In this document: positions 1 to 8,389 of the stretch, in pieces
Numbering within the stretch: position 1 is the stretch's first letter
Layout of the letters: each line of letters starts with the position of its first letter
Assembly: GCA_963703655.1 (NCBI GenBank)
Contig: CAVPFA010000005.1
Location: 186,001-250,000 of the forward strand
Length of the DNA: 64,000 bases
Source of the DNA: CAVPFA01 sp963703655
GTDB taxonomy: Bacteria > Actinomycetota > Acidimicrobiia > Acidimicrobiales > Bog-793
Reading direction: 5' to 3'
Notes under the pieces: generated by a model
The model's database searches: none
The model's input: the letters and a program-made list of their open reading frames with translations, nothing else
Told to the model about the DNA's origin: nothing
Program-made: the position numbers and the translations under genes

Positions 1-1048
1 CGGCCACGACCGGGCGCCCCGGCTCCCTGACAGCTGCCGCCCTGATCACCGACGCCAACCGGGAGGGGTAGCCACCCGCCCTCGGATCCTCCTGCCGGGC
101 ATCGATCAGCTCGACCGGCGCCCAGCCGGCGCGCTCGACATGGCGTGACAACGTGACCAGCCGTCCGGCGGCCAGCAGCTCGAGGGTCGGGCAGGGGCTC
201 ACCAGCAGGCACGGGACCCCGGCGCGTCGAGCGCGCTCGTCTGCGAGCACGGCGGCTTCCCAGGTGGGGACGCGCTCTTCCCGGTAGGAATCCGCGTGTG
301 CATCGAGGACGATGACCGCGCGAAGGCGAGCCACCGGCGAGAGCACGGCACTGCGCGTGCCGACGACGATTCGCCCTCCCGACGCCGCAAGCGCCCACGC
401 CTCGGGCTGGAGGGCCACCGAGTGACCAGAGCGCTCGAGGCGATGCGCCAGCGTCGCGGCATCGTTTCTCGAGGCGGCGAGGACGAGCAGGTCGCCGGAC
501 TCTCCCGCCGTCGCTGCCACGACTGCCTCCACGACCGCCAGGCGCGGCGCCGCCGGCGGCAGTCGCAGGAGAGCGGAACCCGACGACAGCGCCTGCACCG
601 TGGCGGCTGCGATCTCGCCCTCGAGGGTCCCGAGGCGCACGGCGCCCTGCTCTGGGCCTGCGGTCGTCGCCGGCGAGCCTGCGGTCGTCGCCGGCGGGAC
701 GGTCCGGGGCGGCGGCCCGGGCGGAAGCGCACGAACGAGGCGGGGAGGCGACGCGGCGACCAGGAGAGGTCGCAGGCGACCCGAATAGCGCCACGCCGCC
801 CAACGGCTGAGGTCGACCACCGCCGGCGGCGGCCCGTACGAGGCGATCTCGTCGACGGACCGGAGCTCGATCTCCGGCGGGGGGTCGCTCGCCACGGCGA
901 TCACCCATCCTCGCACTCGGCGCCCGTGCAACATCACCCGGACGATCGAGCCGACGCTGACCTCGCCGGCGAGCTCTGCCGGGACTTCGTATGCAAACCG
1001 GCGGTCGATCCCGCTCACGTCCGGCAGGACTTCAACGATCGTGCTCAT
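1..1048 (-). CDS. priA: Primosomal protein N' (PriA), N-terminal part, cut by window edge
   Basis: Reading the minus strand from the ATG at 1048 gives an open frame of about 349 codons that runs off the left edge. It begins MSTIVEVLPDVSGIDRRFAY and carries the PriA 3'BD domain (roughly residues 1-100: SIVRVMLHGRRVRGWV), then the start of the helicase region. PriA normally restarts stalled forks. Here the Walker A lysine motif is absent, and the DEEH box expected near IIVDEEHDSSY reads VIVLDAHADSY. This matches the helicase-inactive PriA typical of Actinobacteria (family knowledge). A 21-bp in-frame tandem duplication (657-698) encodes a repeated TTAGSPA-like linker between the two domains. 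The gene is the last of the mihF-gmk-rpoZ-coaBC-metK-priA series, with 157 bp between metK and priA. Confidence 0.88.
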   Translation of the reverse strand, partial: MSTIVEVLPDVSGIDRRFAYEVPAELAGEVSVGSIVRVMLHGRRVRGWVIAVASDPPPEIELRSVDEIASYGPPPAVVDLSRWAAWRYSGRLRPLLVAASPPRLVRALPPGPPPRTVPPATTAGSPATTAGPEQGAVRLGTLEGEIAAATVQALSSGSALLRLPPAAPRLAVVEAVVAATAGESGDLLVLAASRNDAATLAHRLERSGHSVALQPEAWALAASGGRIVVGTRSAVLSPVARLRAVIVLDAHADSYREERVPTWEAAVLADERARRAGVPCLLVSPCPTLELLAAGRLVTLSRHVERAGWAPVELIDARQEDPRAGGYPSRLASVIRAAAVREPGRPVVA

Positions 1049-1112
1049 GGGCTCCCTGCGGTCGGCGCGCTGGCGATCGGCGCCCCGGTGCGGGTGCGGG
1101 CCCGGCCGGCCG

Positions 1113-1190
1113 CCTGAGCGTCGTGCCTGGGCGGAGGGCCGGCCTGAGCGCCGTCCAGGGGCGGCGTGCCGGCCGGAGCACCGTGCCGGG
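1113..1190. repeat. Imperfect 30-bp tandem repeat between metK and priA
   Basis: Two 30-bp units (1113-1142 and 1143-1172, both starting cctgagcg) are followed by a partial third unit (1173-1190, ccggagcaccgtgcc). The array fills most of the 157-bp metK-priA spacer. It belongs to the family of GC-rich gene-boundary tandem duplications seen throughout this window. Confidence 0.6.
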
Positions 1191-1205
1191 AGCTCGTGCC
1201 CTTCG

Positions 1206-2396
1206 TCAGAGACCGAGGGCGGCGCGTAGGTCATCGACGCGCGGCGTCGCCTCCCACGGGGCTTCAGCAGGCGAGCGCCCGAAGTGACCGTAGGCCGCGA
1301 CCTGGCGATAGATGGGCCGGCGCAGGTCGAGGTCGCGCACGATCGCGGCGGGGCGAAGGTCGAAGAGCTCGTCCACCGCGCTCTCGATACGGTCGGGAGC
1401 GACCGTCTCGGTGCCGAAAGTGTCCACCATGACCGAGAGCGGACGGGCAACGCCGATCGCGTAGGCGACCTGGATCTCACAACGCGCGGCGGCGCCGGAA
1501 GCGACGATGTGCTTGGCCACCCATCGGGCCGCGTACGCTCCCGAGCGGTCTACCTTCGACGGGTCCTTGCCGGAGAAGGCGCCGCCGCCGTGGCGGGCCC
1601 AACCGCCGTAGGTGTCAACGATGATCTTGCGCCCGGTGAGGCCCGTGTCCGCCCGTGGGCCGCCGAGCTCGAAGCGACCCGTCGGGTTCGCGAGCAACCG
1701 GTACCCCTCGGTCTGAATCCCGATCTGGAGCAGCGGCGCGATGACGTGCTGCGCCAGGTCGTCGGGCAGCTTTCCGATGTCGGCGTCTTTGGTGTGCTGG
1801 GTGGAGATGAGCACCGTCGTGAGCTCGACTGGCCGCCCGTCGTCGTAGCGTACGCTCACCTGAGTCTTGCCATCGGGCCCGAGGTAAGGGACCGTCCAAT
1901 TCTTCCGGACCTCGGCCAGCTGGCGAGCGAGGCGGTGGGCCAGCCAGATCGGAAGGGGCATGAGATCGGGCGTCTCGTCGCACGCGTACCCGAACATCAT
2001 CCCCTGGTCGCCGGCTCCCTGTGAGTTGAGCACGTCCTCACCGGCGGTGCCGGTGCGAACCTCGAGGGCAGCCGACACGCCCTGGCTGATGTCGGGTGAC
2101 TGTTCGTCGATGGAGACAAGGACGCCGCAGGTGTTTCCGTCGAAACAGAGCTCCTCGCGGTCATAGCCGATCTCACAGATGGTCCGGCGCACGATACTGG
2201 CGATGTCGACGTACGCGGTGGTCGAGATCTCTCCGGCCACCACCACCAGCCCGGTCGTGAGAAGCGTCTCGCAGGCGACGCGGCCTTGGGGATCCTGCTC
2301 GAGGATCGCGTCGAGGACCGCGTCCGAGATCTGGTCGGCGACCTTGTCGGGGTGGCCTTCGGTGACCGACTCAGAGGTGAAATGGAAAATGCTCAA
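1206..2396 (-). CDS. metK: S-adenosylmethionine synthetase
   Basis: 396 residues, the usual MetK length. The enzyme makes S-adenosylmethionine from methionine and ATP in the cytosol. The N-terminus FTSESVTEGHPDKVADQISD is the signature methionine/ATP-binding segment. GAGDQGMMFGYACDET (about residue 115) is the family hexapeptide region, and GGGAFSGKDPSKVDRS (about residue 255) is the phosphate-binding P-loop-like motif. The start ATG at 2396 gives the expected N-terminus. Only 3 bp separate it from the upstream coaBC stop, so it is presumably co-transcribed. No SAM riboswitch is visible upstream. Confidence 0.97.
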   Translation of the reverse strand: MSIFHFTSESVTEGHPDKVADQISDAVLDAILEQDPQGRVACETLLTTGLVVVAGEISTTAYVDIASIVRRTICEIGYDREELCFDGNTCGVLVSIDEQSPDISQGVSAALEVRTGTAGEDVLNSQGAGDQGMMFGYACDETPDLMPLPIWLAHRLARQLAEVRKNWTVPYLGPDGKTQVSVRYDDGRPVELTTVLISTQHTKDADIGKLPDDLAQHVIAPLLQIGIQTEGYRLLANPTGRFELGGPRADTGLTGRKIIVDTYGGWARHGGGAFSGKDPSKVDRSGAYAARWVAKHIVASGAAARCEIQVAYAIGVARPLSVMVDTFGTETVAPDRIESAVDELFDLRPAAIVRDLDLRRPIYRQVAAYGHFGRSPAEAPWEATPRVDDLRAALGL

Positions 2397-2399
2397 CCC

Positions 2400-3803
2400 T
2401 CAGGCTCCTCGTTCTCGATGATTGCGGGCGAGCGGCGGCTTCGATGTCGGAGCCGCCGCCGCTCTTGCGCTTGCCACTTTCCCACGGGAGGTCTCGCCGG
2501 CCGCCGCCGCCGCGCCTGAGACCAGCGGGACCGTGGCACCGAGTATGGCTTGCGCGACCGCTCGCTTGAGCTGGAGCGGTACCTCTGTCCGGGCCCCCCC
2601 GCGATGGAAGATCGTCACGGCATTGGTCTCGTACCCGAAACCGACCCCCTCCGCGGCAACGTCGTTACCTACCAGAAGATCGACGTCCTTGGCTGCGAGC
2701 TTTGCGGGCGCGCGCTCCGCCAGGTCCCCGGTCTCCGCGGCGAAGCCCACCAGCACCTGCCCGGGTCGCCGGCGACGGCCGAGCTCGCCGAGGATGTCGA
2801 CCGTCGGCACCAGCTGGAGCTCAGGCGGCCCGTCTTGCCTGCGGAGCTTCGTTGTCGCCACCGCAGCCGGGCGGTAGTCGGCGACGGCCGCGGCCATGAT
2901 CACGATGTCGGACGCTTCAGAGCGCGAGAGCACGGCATCGGCCATCTCGGCCGCGGTCTCGACAGGGATCACCTCGACACCGGGCGCCGCCGGCAGGGAA
3001 GAGGTCGTCACCAGGGTGACCTGAGCGCCGAGCTCGAGGGCAACCTCGGCCAGAGCGTGGCCCTGCCTTCCAGAAGAGCGGTTGGAGACAAAGCGCACCG
3101 GGTCGATGGGCTCCCGGGTTCCACCAGCAGTGACCAGGACACGCCGACCTGCGAGCGGACGGGCGCCTCCGGGCGCGGGCCGATTCGCCGCCAGGACCCG
3201 AGAGGCGGCTTCGACGATCACTTCGGGCTCGGGCAGGCGGCCAGCTCCCACGTCGCCGCCCGCCAAGCGGCCGGTCGCCGGCTCGAGGACGTGCACGCCG
3301 CGACGTCGAAGTGTCCCGAGATTCTCCTGGACGGCGGCGTGCTCCCACATCTCGGTGTGCATCGCGGGGCAGACGAGTACCGGTGCGCGGGTGGCAAGAA
3401 GCGTCGCCACGAGCAGGTCCGAGGAGATGCCAGCGGCGTAGGCGCCGATCAGCCGTGCCGTCGCCGGTGCGACCACGACGAGGTCGGCACGCCGGCCGAG
3501 GTCGGTGTGAGGGATCGGGTGGTCATCGCCGAACAGCGACACGTGGGCAGGTTCGGACGCGAGCGAGCTGAAGGTCGCTTCGCCGACGAACCGCGTCGCA
3601 CCTTCGGTGAGCACCGGAACGACGTGGGCTCCGGCATCCATCAGTCGCCGGCAGACCTCGACCGCCTTGTAGGCGGCGATCCCGCCACTGACGCCGAGCA
3701 CGACCGTGGTACCCGACAGGTGCCCGCTCTCGGCCGGCTGGGCCACCGATCCGTCGGCCGGCGGGACAACCGATCCGTTCAATCCAGGCAGGGCGTCGCT
3801 CAC
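2400..3803 (-). CDS. coaBC: Bifunctional phosphopantothenoylcysteine decarboxylase / phosphopantothenate-cysteine ligase
   Basis: 467 residues. It catalyses two coenzyme A steps: ligation of cysteine to 4'-phosphopantothenate (CoaB) and FMN-dependent decarboxylation (CoaC). The CoaC half (about residues 30-215) begins VVLGVSGGIAAYKAVEVCRR, has the catalytic-His region PIPHTDLGRRADLVVVAPAT and the PAMHTEMW motif. The CoaB half follows (VLVTAGGTREPIDPVRFVSN, SSGRQGHALAE, IMAAAVADYRPA). The first 30 residues and the last 45 or so (Ala/Ser-rich) are extensions beyond the conserved core. It follows rpoZ with a 27-bp gap in the operon. Confidence 0.96.
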   Translation of the reverse strand: MSDALPGLNGSVVPPADGSVAQPAESGHLSGTTVVLGVSGGIAAYKAVEVCRRLMDAGAHVVPVLTEGATRFVGEATFSSLASEPAHVSLFGDDHPIPHTDLGRRADLVVVAPATARLIGAYAAGISSDLLVATLLATRAPVLVCPAMHTEMWEHAAVQENLGTLRRRGVHVLEPATGRLAGGDVGAGRLPEPEVIVEAASRVLAANRPAPGGARPLAGRRVLVTAGGTREPIDPVRFVSNRSSGRQGHALAEVALELGAQVTLVTTSSLPAAPGVEVIPVETAAEMADAVLSRSEASDIVIMAAAVADYRPAAVATTKLRRQDGPPELQLVPTVDILGELGRRRRPGQVLVGFAAETGDLAERAPAKLAAKDVDLLVGNDVAAEGVGFGYETNAVTIFHRGGARTEVPLQLKRAVAQAILGATVPLVSGAAAAAGETSRGKVASARAAAAPTSKPPLARNHRERGA

Positions 3804-3830
3804 GGCCGCGGCCTTCGCGCGCTTGGGGGG

Positions 3831-4154
3831 CTAGCTGGCCTCGCCGCCTTCGGCTGGGTCGCTGATGTCACGGGCTGCGGCTTCGGCCTGTTCGACGGCT
3901 TCCTCGTCCTCCGGCCAGACAGCGACGACCTTCCCGGCGGCGATCTCCTCGAGCGCGATCGACAGCGGCTTGCGCGCGATGGAGGCGACCTGCGGAGGCA
4001 CGATGGCGCCGAGGCCCTCGCCGAGCTGGCTGAAATACGAGTTGACCTGACGGCCCCGCTTCGCCGCAAGGGTCACGAGCGTGAACTTCGAGTCGACCTT
4101 GTCGAGCAGTACCTCGATCGGTGGATCGATCATCGTGCTGCGCGGTTCGGCCAT
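3831..4154 (-). CDS. rpoZ: DNA-directed RNA polymerase omega subunit
   Basis: 107 residues from the chosen ATG at 4154 (MAEPRSTMIDPPIEVLLDKV). Omega binds the beta' C-terminus and helps assemble RNA polymerase. The conserved core is DSKFTLVTLAAKRGRQVNSY followed by KPLSIALEEIAAGKV. An earlier in-frame ATG at 4187 would add 11 residues. The 4154 start is preferred because AAGGAG lies four bases upstream (4159-4164). The acidic C-terminal tail (EDEEAVEQAEAA) is typical of actinobacterial omega. It sits between gmk (50 bp upstream) and coaBC, the standard actinobacterial order. Confidence 0.93.
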   Translation of the reverse strand: MAEPRSTMIDPPIEVLLDKVDSKFTLVTLAAKRGRQVNSYFSQLGEGLGAIVPPQVASIARKPLSIALEEIAAGKVVAVWPEDEEAVEQAEAAARDISDPAEGGEAS

Positions 4155-4204
4155 GGGACTCCTTGTCGGTTCGGGTGGCGCCTCCATCGAGGCGACAGAC
4201 CGCT

Positions 4205-4756
4205 CTAGGAGCGTGACGACTCCCGGCGGCGGATGTCCTCCACTATACCCGAGAGGTCGCTCACGGCTCCGTCAAGGTCGTCGTTGACCACGACATAGGA
4301 CGCCAGCTCGAGCCCCTCGGCCTCCTCTGCCCTGCCGAGCGCTACGCGACGCGCGATGTGCTCCTCGGAGTCGCCCCTGGATCGGAGACGTTGTTCCTGA
4401 ACGCCGGGTGACGGCGCACGGATCAGGACGCAGTAGGCATCGGGCCGGCGCTCGAGCACCTGGCGAGCGCCCTGGACGTCGATCTCGAGCACGACGTCAT
4501 GGCCTTCTGGAGGCTCGGGCGTCGGCGTCCCGTACAGCTCGCCGAGGATGGTGGCCCATTCGAGGAAGCCGCCTTCGGCCAAACGAGCCAGGAAAGTCTC
4601 CCGGTCCACGAAGCAGTAGGCGTCCTCCGGTTCGCCGGGACGCCGGGCCCGCGTGGTCCACGAGCGACTCAGCCAGAGGCGCCCGTCCGCGGCCACGAGG
4701 CGGCGAATGATCGTTCCCTTGCCGACCCCGCCGGGTCCGCAAACGACGAGGATCAG
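4205..4756 (-). CDS. gmk: Guanylate kinase, no canonical start codon in frame
   Basis: Phosphorylates GMP to GDP. The P-loop LILVVCGPGGVGKGTIIRRL is at the very N-terminus, followed by SRSWTTRARRPGEPEDAYCF (GMP-binding region), GGFLEWATILGELYGTP and VVLEIDVQGARQVLERRPDA. No ATG, GTG or TTG occurs in frame between the last mIHF N-terminal codons and the P-loop. The only plausible local start is CTG at 4756, which overlaps the mIHF stop as CTGA, giving 183 residues. The gmk frame is also open upstream all the way to the mIHF start codon (5074). The protein may therefore be made by translational coupling or as a read-through product, or the local sequence may carry errors. The enzyme assignment is firm; the start is not. 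Confidence 0.88.
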   Translation of the reverse strand: MILVVCGPGGVGKGTIIRRLVAADGRLWLSRSWTTRARRPGEPEDAYCFVDRETFLARLAEGGFLEWATILGELYGTPTPEPPEGHDVVLEIDVQGARQVLERRPDAYCVLIRAPSPGVQEQRLRSRGDSEEHIARRVALGRAEEAEGLELASYVVVNDDLDGAVSDLSGIVEDIRRRESSRS

Positions 4757-5074
4757 GGCCGGGCTGCGGCCTCGAGCAACGACTCGCGCTGCTTGGCCCC
4801 GAGGCCCTGAAGCCGGCGGGTCTCGCTGATGCCGACGTGCTCCATGAGACGGCGAGCCTTGACCTTGCCCGTGCCCGGCAGCGCCTCGAGAACCGCCAGC
4901 ACCTTCATCTTGCCGACGATCTCGTCCGACTCCGCCTTGACGAGCAACTCGCGGCAGGGTGACTCGACCACTCTTCAGATGGTCCTTGATCTCGGCGCGC
5001 TCGCGGCGTGCTCGAGCCGCCTTCTCGAGCGCCGCATGGCGCTGCTCGGGCGTGAGGCTAGGAGGTTGGGGCAT
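4753..5074 (-). CDS. mihF: Actinobacterial integration host factor mIHF, interrupted by a +1 frameshift
   Basis: Nucleoid-associated DNA-binding protein with an S13-like helix-two-turn-helix core. The N-terminus MPQPPSLTPEQRHAALEKAA through AEIKDHLKSG is in one frame. The conserved core VKAESDEIVGKMKVLAVLEA, LPGTGKVKARRLMEHVGISE and TRRLQGLGAKQRESL is in the +1 frame. The join falls near 4951-4959 (gcggcaggg on plus). Deleting one base there restores a continuous protein of about 106 residues, close to the mycobacterial homologue. A GTG at 4971 could start the core alone (72 residues). A TATCGT-like -10 element about 8 bases upstream of the ATG suggests a leaderless mRNA. Either this is a sequence error or the gene is really broken or recoded. 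Confidence 0.85.
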
Positions 5075-5185
5075 GGGCGGTTACGATAGCGCAGCACAGA
5101 CCGGGCGACCAGGGACCCGGCGCACGACTCGTCCCAGGCCGAGGCTTGACCGTGCCGGGTCGGTGGAGCACAAGGTGGGCCACAC
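5075..5185. promoter_or_regulatory. Divergent intergenic region, mihF and dppDF
   Basis: 111 bp lie between the divergent mihF (minus) and dppDF (plus) starts, so promoters for both must lie here or inside the genes. On the minus strand TATCGT is immediately upstream of the mihF ATG, compatible with leaderless transcription. On the plus strand AAGGTGG lies 7 bases before the dppDF ATG as a ribosome-binding site. No clear -35 element was recognised. Confidence 0.45.
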
Positions 5186-7276
5186 ATGGCGAACGTTCTC
5201 GAAATCGCGGATCTCCGCACCGAATTTCACCTTCGCACCTCGACCGTGCGAGCCGTCGACGGCGTCTCGTTCAACGTCGGCGAAGGTGAGTGCGTCGGCC
5301 TGGTGGGAGAGTCAGGGTGCGGCAAGAGCACGACCGGACTCTCCATCATGAAGCTTCTGCCGAACGTCGGCCACATCACCCGTGGAACCATCAAGGTCGG
5401 CGGCAAGGACATTGTCCCGATGTCGGAACGCGAAATGCAGAACGTCCGGGCGAACGAAGTCGCGATGATCTTCCAGGACCCGATGACCTCGCTCAACCCC
5501 ACGATGACCATCGGCCGCCAGATCGCCGAGCCCGTCCGCCTGCACCGCAAGGTCTCGCGCAAGGAGGCGATGCAGCGAGCGCTCGAGGTGCTCACTCTCG
5601 TCGGCATGCCTCGGCCGGCCGAGCGGCTCAAGGACTACCCGCACCAACTGTCGGGTGGTCTCCGCCAAAGGGTCATGATCGCCATCGCGCTCGCCTGCGA
5701 CCCCAAGCTGCTCATTGCCGACGAGCCGACGACGGCCCTCGACGTGACCATCCAGGCTCAGATCCTCAACTTGATCGACGACCTGCGCGCTCGGCTCAAC
5801 ATGGCGGTGATCCTCATCACGCACGACCTCGGCGTCATCGCCGGCCGGAGCGATCGGGTCATGGTCATGTACGCCGGCAAGATCGTCGAGGGGGCTCCTA
5901 CCACCGAGCTGTTCGCCCGGATGCGCCACCCGTACGCGTCGGCCCTGCTCCAGTCGATCCCGAAACTGGAGCAGGACTCCACTCGGCGCCTCTACAACAT
6001 CCCGGGCGTTCCGCCCGACCTGAGCCGTGAGCTGGTGGGGTGCCGTTTCGAGCCGCGCTGCCCGAACGCCACCGACCGCTGCCGGCGCGAGGAGCCGCCG
6101 CTGGACCCGGTCGCGGGCATGGCGGACCACAGCTATGCGTGCTTCAACCCGGTCGGCGAGGCGGGGACACCCGGAGCGCCGCCGCTCACCGTCATCACGA
6201 CCGAGGAGCGCACCGCAGGCCACGAGCGTTCCCGCCAGCGTGTCGCCGATCTCAAGAACCGGCCGGCGATTCTCCAGATCGAGCATCTGGTGAAGGAGTT
6301 CTCCGTCACGGCCGGCGCCATCACCCAGCGCAAGATCGGGACGGTCAAGGCCGTCTCGGACGTCACCTTCAGCGTCCGAGAGGGTGAGACCTTCGGCCTC
6401 GTCGGGGAGTCGGGCTGCGGCAAGACGACGATCGGCCGGCTCGTCGTGGCGCTCGAGCGACCGAACTCCGGGGCCATTCAATTCGAGGGCGAGGACCTCT
6501 CGAAGATGCGAGGACGGGCGCTCCGCAAGAAGCGCCGGAACCTCCAGCTCATGTTCCAGGACCCCTACTCGTCGCTCGATCCGCGCATGCGGGTCGGCAC
6601 CATCCTGCGAGAGCCGCTCGCAGTCCAGAGCATCGGAACTCGGTCGGAGCAGACGGCGCGCATCCAGGAACTGCTCGAGGAAGTCGGTCTCGCCCGAAAG
6701 GCCGCCGCGCTCTACCCTCACGAGTTCTCCGGCGGGCAGCGCCAGCGGATCGGGTTCGCCCGTGCGCTGACGCTGAACCCGAGGCTCATCGTGTGCGACG
6801 AGCCCGTGTCGGCGCTCGACGTGTCGATCCAGGCGCAGCTCCTCAATCTGATGAAGGGCCTTCAGCAGAGCCACAACCTGTCGTACATCGTCATCTCGCA
6901 CGACCTCGCCGTGGTCAAGTATCTGGCCGACCGGATCGGGGTCATGTATCTCGGCAAGCTGATGGAGATCGCACCGGCCCAGGATCTCTACGAGAACGCC
7001 GCTCATCCCTACACCCAGGGCCTCATCGACACCATCCCGGTACCGGACCCGGTCGCTTCTCGCGCCAAGTCGCGCAACGTGATCCGCGGAGAGCTCCCCT
7101 CAGCGATCGTCCCGCCATCAGGGTGTCGCTTCCGCACCCGGTGCCCCTACGCGCAGGAGATCTGCGCGCAGGAAGAACCCCCACTGCGCCCCTTCGGCGA
7201 GGGCCACCTGGCCGCTTGTCACTTTCCGCTACGGACGCCACTCGCGAACGCGTCCACCGAGGGCGTGCTCGTTTAA
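5186..7276 (+). CDS. Peptide ABC transporter ATPase, fused DppD-DppF
   Basis: 696 residues with two complete ABC ATPase modules in one chain. These correspond to the separate DppD and DppF/OppD and OppF subunits that power di/oligopeptide import. Module 1 has Walker A GESGCGKST at residues 41-49, signature LSGGLRQRVMIAIAL and Walker B LLIADEPTTALD. Module 2 has Walker A GESGCGKTT at about residue 406, signature FSGGQRQRIGFARAL and Walker B LIVCDEPVSALD. Each module ends in the Cys-containing oligopeptide C-terminal domain (VGCRFEPRCPNATDRC; SGCRFRTRCPYAQEIC). A ribosome-binding site AAGGTGG precedes the ATG. It is convergent with dppC-dppB-dppA, which supply the permeases and binding protein. 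Confidence 0.95.
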   Translation: MANVLEIADLRTEFHLRTSTVRAVDGVSFNVGEGECVGLVGESGCGKSTTGLSIMKLLPNVGHITRGTIKVGGKDIVPMSEREMQNVRANEVAMIFQDPMTSLNPTMTIGRQIAEPVRLHRKVSRKEAMQRALEVLTLVGMPRPAERLKDYPHQLSGGLRQRVMIAIALACDPKLLIADEPTTALDVTIQAQILNLIDDLRARLNMAVILITHDLGVIAGRSDRVMVMYAGKIVEGAPTTELFARMRHPYASALLQSIPKLEQDSTRRLYNIPGVPPDLSRELVGCRFEPRCPNATDRCRREEPPLDPVAGMADHSYACFNPVGEAGTPGAPPLTVITTEERTAGHERSRQRVADLKNRPAILQIEHLVKEFSVTAGAITQRKIGTVKAVSDVTFSVREGETFGLVGESGCGKTTIGRLVVALERPNSGAIQFEGEDLSKMRGRALRKKRRNLQLMFQDPYSSLDPRMRVGTILREPLAVQSIGTRSEQTARIQELLEEVGLARKAAALYPHEFSGGQRQRIGFARALTLNPRLIVCDEPVSALDVSIQAQLLNLMKGLQQSHNLSYIVISHDLAVVKYLADRIGVMYLGKLMEIAPAQDLYENAAHPYTQGLIDTIPVPDPVASRAKSRNVIRGELPSAIVPPSGCRFRTRCPYAQEICAQEEPPLRPFGEGHLAACHFPLRTPLANASTEGVLV

Positions 7277-7285
7277 ACACCGCCT

Positions 7286-7304
7286 GACGGCATCCGGAGC
7301 CGTC
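7286..7304. terminator. Small hairpin between convergent dppDF and dppC
   Basis: GACGGC and GCCGTC arms with a 7-base loop lie just after the dppDF stop, in the 96-bp convergent gap. There is no U-tract, so termination function is only inferred from position. Confidence 0.3.
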
Positions 7305-7372
7305 CGGGCGGTCGGCATGAACGGCTCTGTCGGCTAGGCCCAGCGCGGGCGGCTCGGCGCGGGTGGGTCGCC

Positions 7373-8389
7373 TCAGCGGCGCTGGAGGCGCACCTCGAGC
7401 GCATCTCTCAGTGCATCGCCGATGAAGTTGATGGCCACGACGACGAGCACGATCGCAGCGCCGGCGGGGACGATCAACCACCAATAGCCGTCCGTCAGGT
7501 ACGTCGCCCCGTCGGAGAGCATGCTCCCCCAGTCCGTGTCGGGGAAGTGGATTCCGAGACCGAGGAACCCGAGAGCGGCCAGGAACAAGATGGCATCGGC
7601 CACCTGGAAGGTCGCGTTCACGATGATCGTCCCGATCGCATTCGGGATGATGTGCCGGTACACGATCCGCCGGCCGTTCCCGCCCATGACCCGCACGGCT
7701 TGCACGTACTCACGGGTCCGCAGCGTCAACGTCTCGCCTCGGACCAGCCGTGCCGGCGTCAGCCAGGCTACCGAGCCGATCACGAAGATCAGGATGTACT
7801 TCGAGGGGCTGAACAGAACAGACAGCACGATGAGGAGCAGCAAGGTCGGGATCGAGAGGACGATGTCGACGATCCGCATCATGACGGCGTCGAGGACTCC
7901 TCCGAAGAACCCCGCAACGGCGCCCCAGACGACTCCGATCATGGTCGCCACGACGGCGGCCGCGAGGCCGACTTCGAGCGATGCCTGCCCCGCCTTCATG
8001 AGTCGGCCCAGGACGTCGAAGCCGTTCCCGTCGGTGCCGAGCGGGTAATGGGGACTGGGCGGCAGCGTGAAGGTGTCCAGGTTCACGAACGTCTGGTTCG
8101 TGTGGTAGAAGAGCGGGCCCAGAAAACAGAAACCGGTCATGAGAACGAGGATCACGACGCCGACGAGGGCGAGCTTGTTCTCGATGAAGACCCGGAAGAT
8201 CAGCCGTGCAACGCTCCCGGTCTGTGACGCCTCACCGCCGGCAGGTGCGATGATTCCCCCGCCGCCGGCGTCTTCGAGTATGCCCTCCTGGACGACAGGT
8301 ACGAGCTCGCCGAGGCTCTGGGAAACCGATCTCGACGTCCCGGACAACAGGTCACGGGTGTCCCGGCCGGGCAGGTCACCGGCGGGCAT
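7373..8389 (-). CDS. Peptide ABC transporter permease, DppC type
   Basis: 338 residues from ATG 8389. The longer open frame to 8653 is only overlap with dppB. It is an inner-membrane permease subunit. The N-terminal OppC-type segment LIFRVFIENKLALVGVVILV is the first membrane helix. A long extracytoplasmic loop ends PHYPLGTDGNGFDVLGRLMK, and the EAA loop (about residues 235-265) is LRTREYVQAVRVMGGNGRRI. The dppB stop lies 14 bases inside this gene, so the two are coupled. The N-terminal 60 residues or so are a Gly/Ser-rich cytoplasmic extension. Confidence 0.93.
   Translation of the reverse strand: MPAGDLPGRDTRDLLSGTSRSVSQSLGELVPVVQEGILEDAGGGGIIAPAGGEASQTGSVARLIFRVFIENKLALVGVVILVLMTGFCFLGPLFYHTNQTFVNLDTFTLPPSPHYPLGTDGNGFDVLGRLMKAGQASLEVGLAAAVVATMIGVVWGAVAGFFGGVLDAVMMRIVDIVLSIPTLLLLIVLSVLFSPSKYILIFVIGSVAWLTPARLVRGETLTLRTREYVQAVRVMGGNGRRIVYRHIIPNAIGTIIVNATFQVADAILFLAALGFLGLGIHFPDTDWGSMLSDGATYLTDGYWWLIVPAGAAIVLVVVAINFIGDALRDALEVRLQRR

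Noticed and set aside
2397..2399. SAM riboswitch before metK
   Set aside because: metK is 3 bp from coaBC; there is no room for a leader.
2550..4208. 552-codon plus-strand open frame opposite coaBC and rpoZ
   Set aside because: High GC produces long antisense frames. The composition (Arg, Asp, His, Gly) is that of a complement frame, and coaBC on the other strand is unambiguous.
5312..7006. 564-codon minus-strand frame opposite dppDF
   Set aside because: Same antisense artefact; dppDF carries all ABC ATPase motifs on plus.
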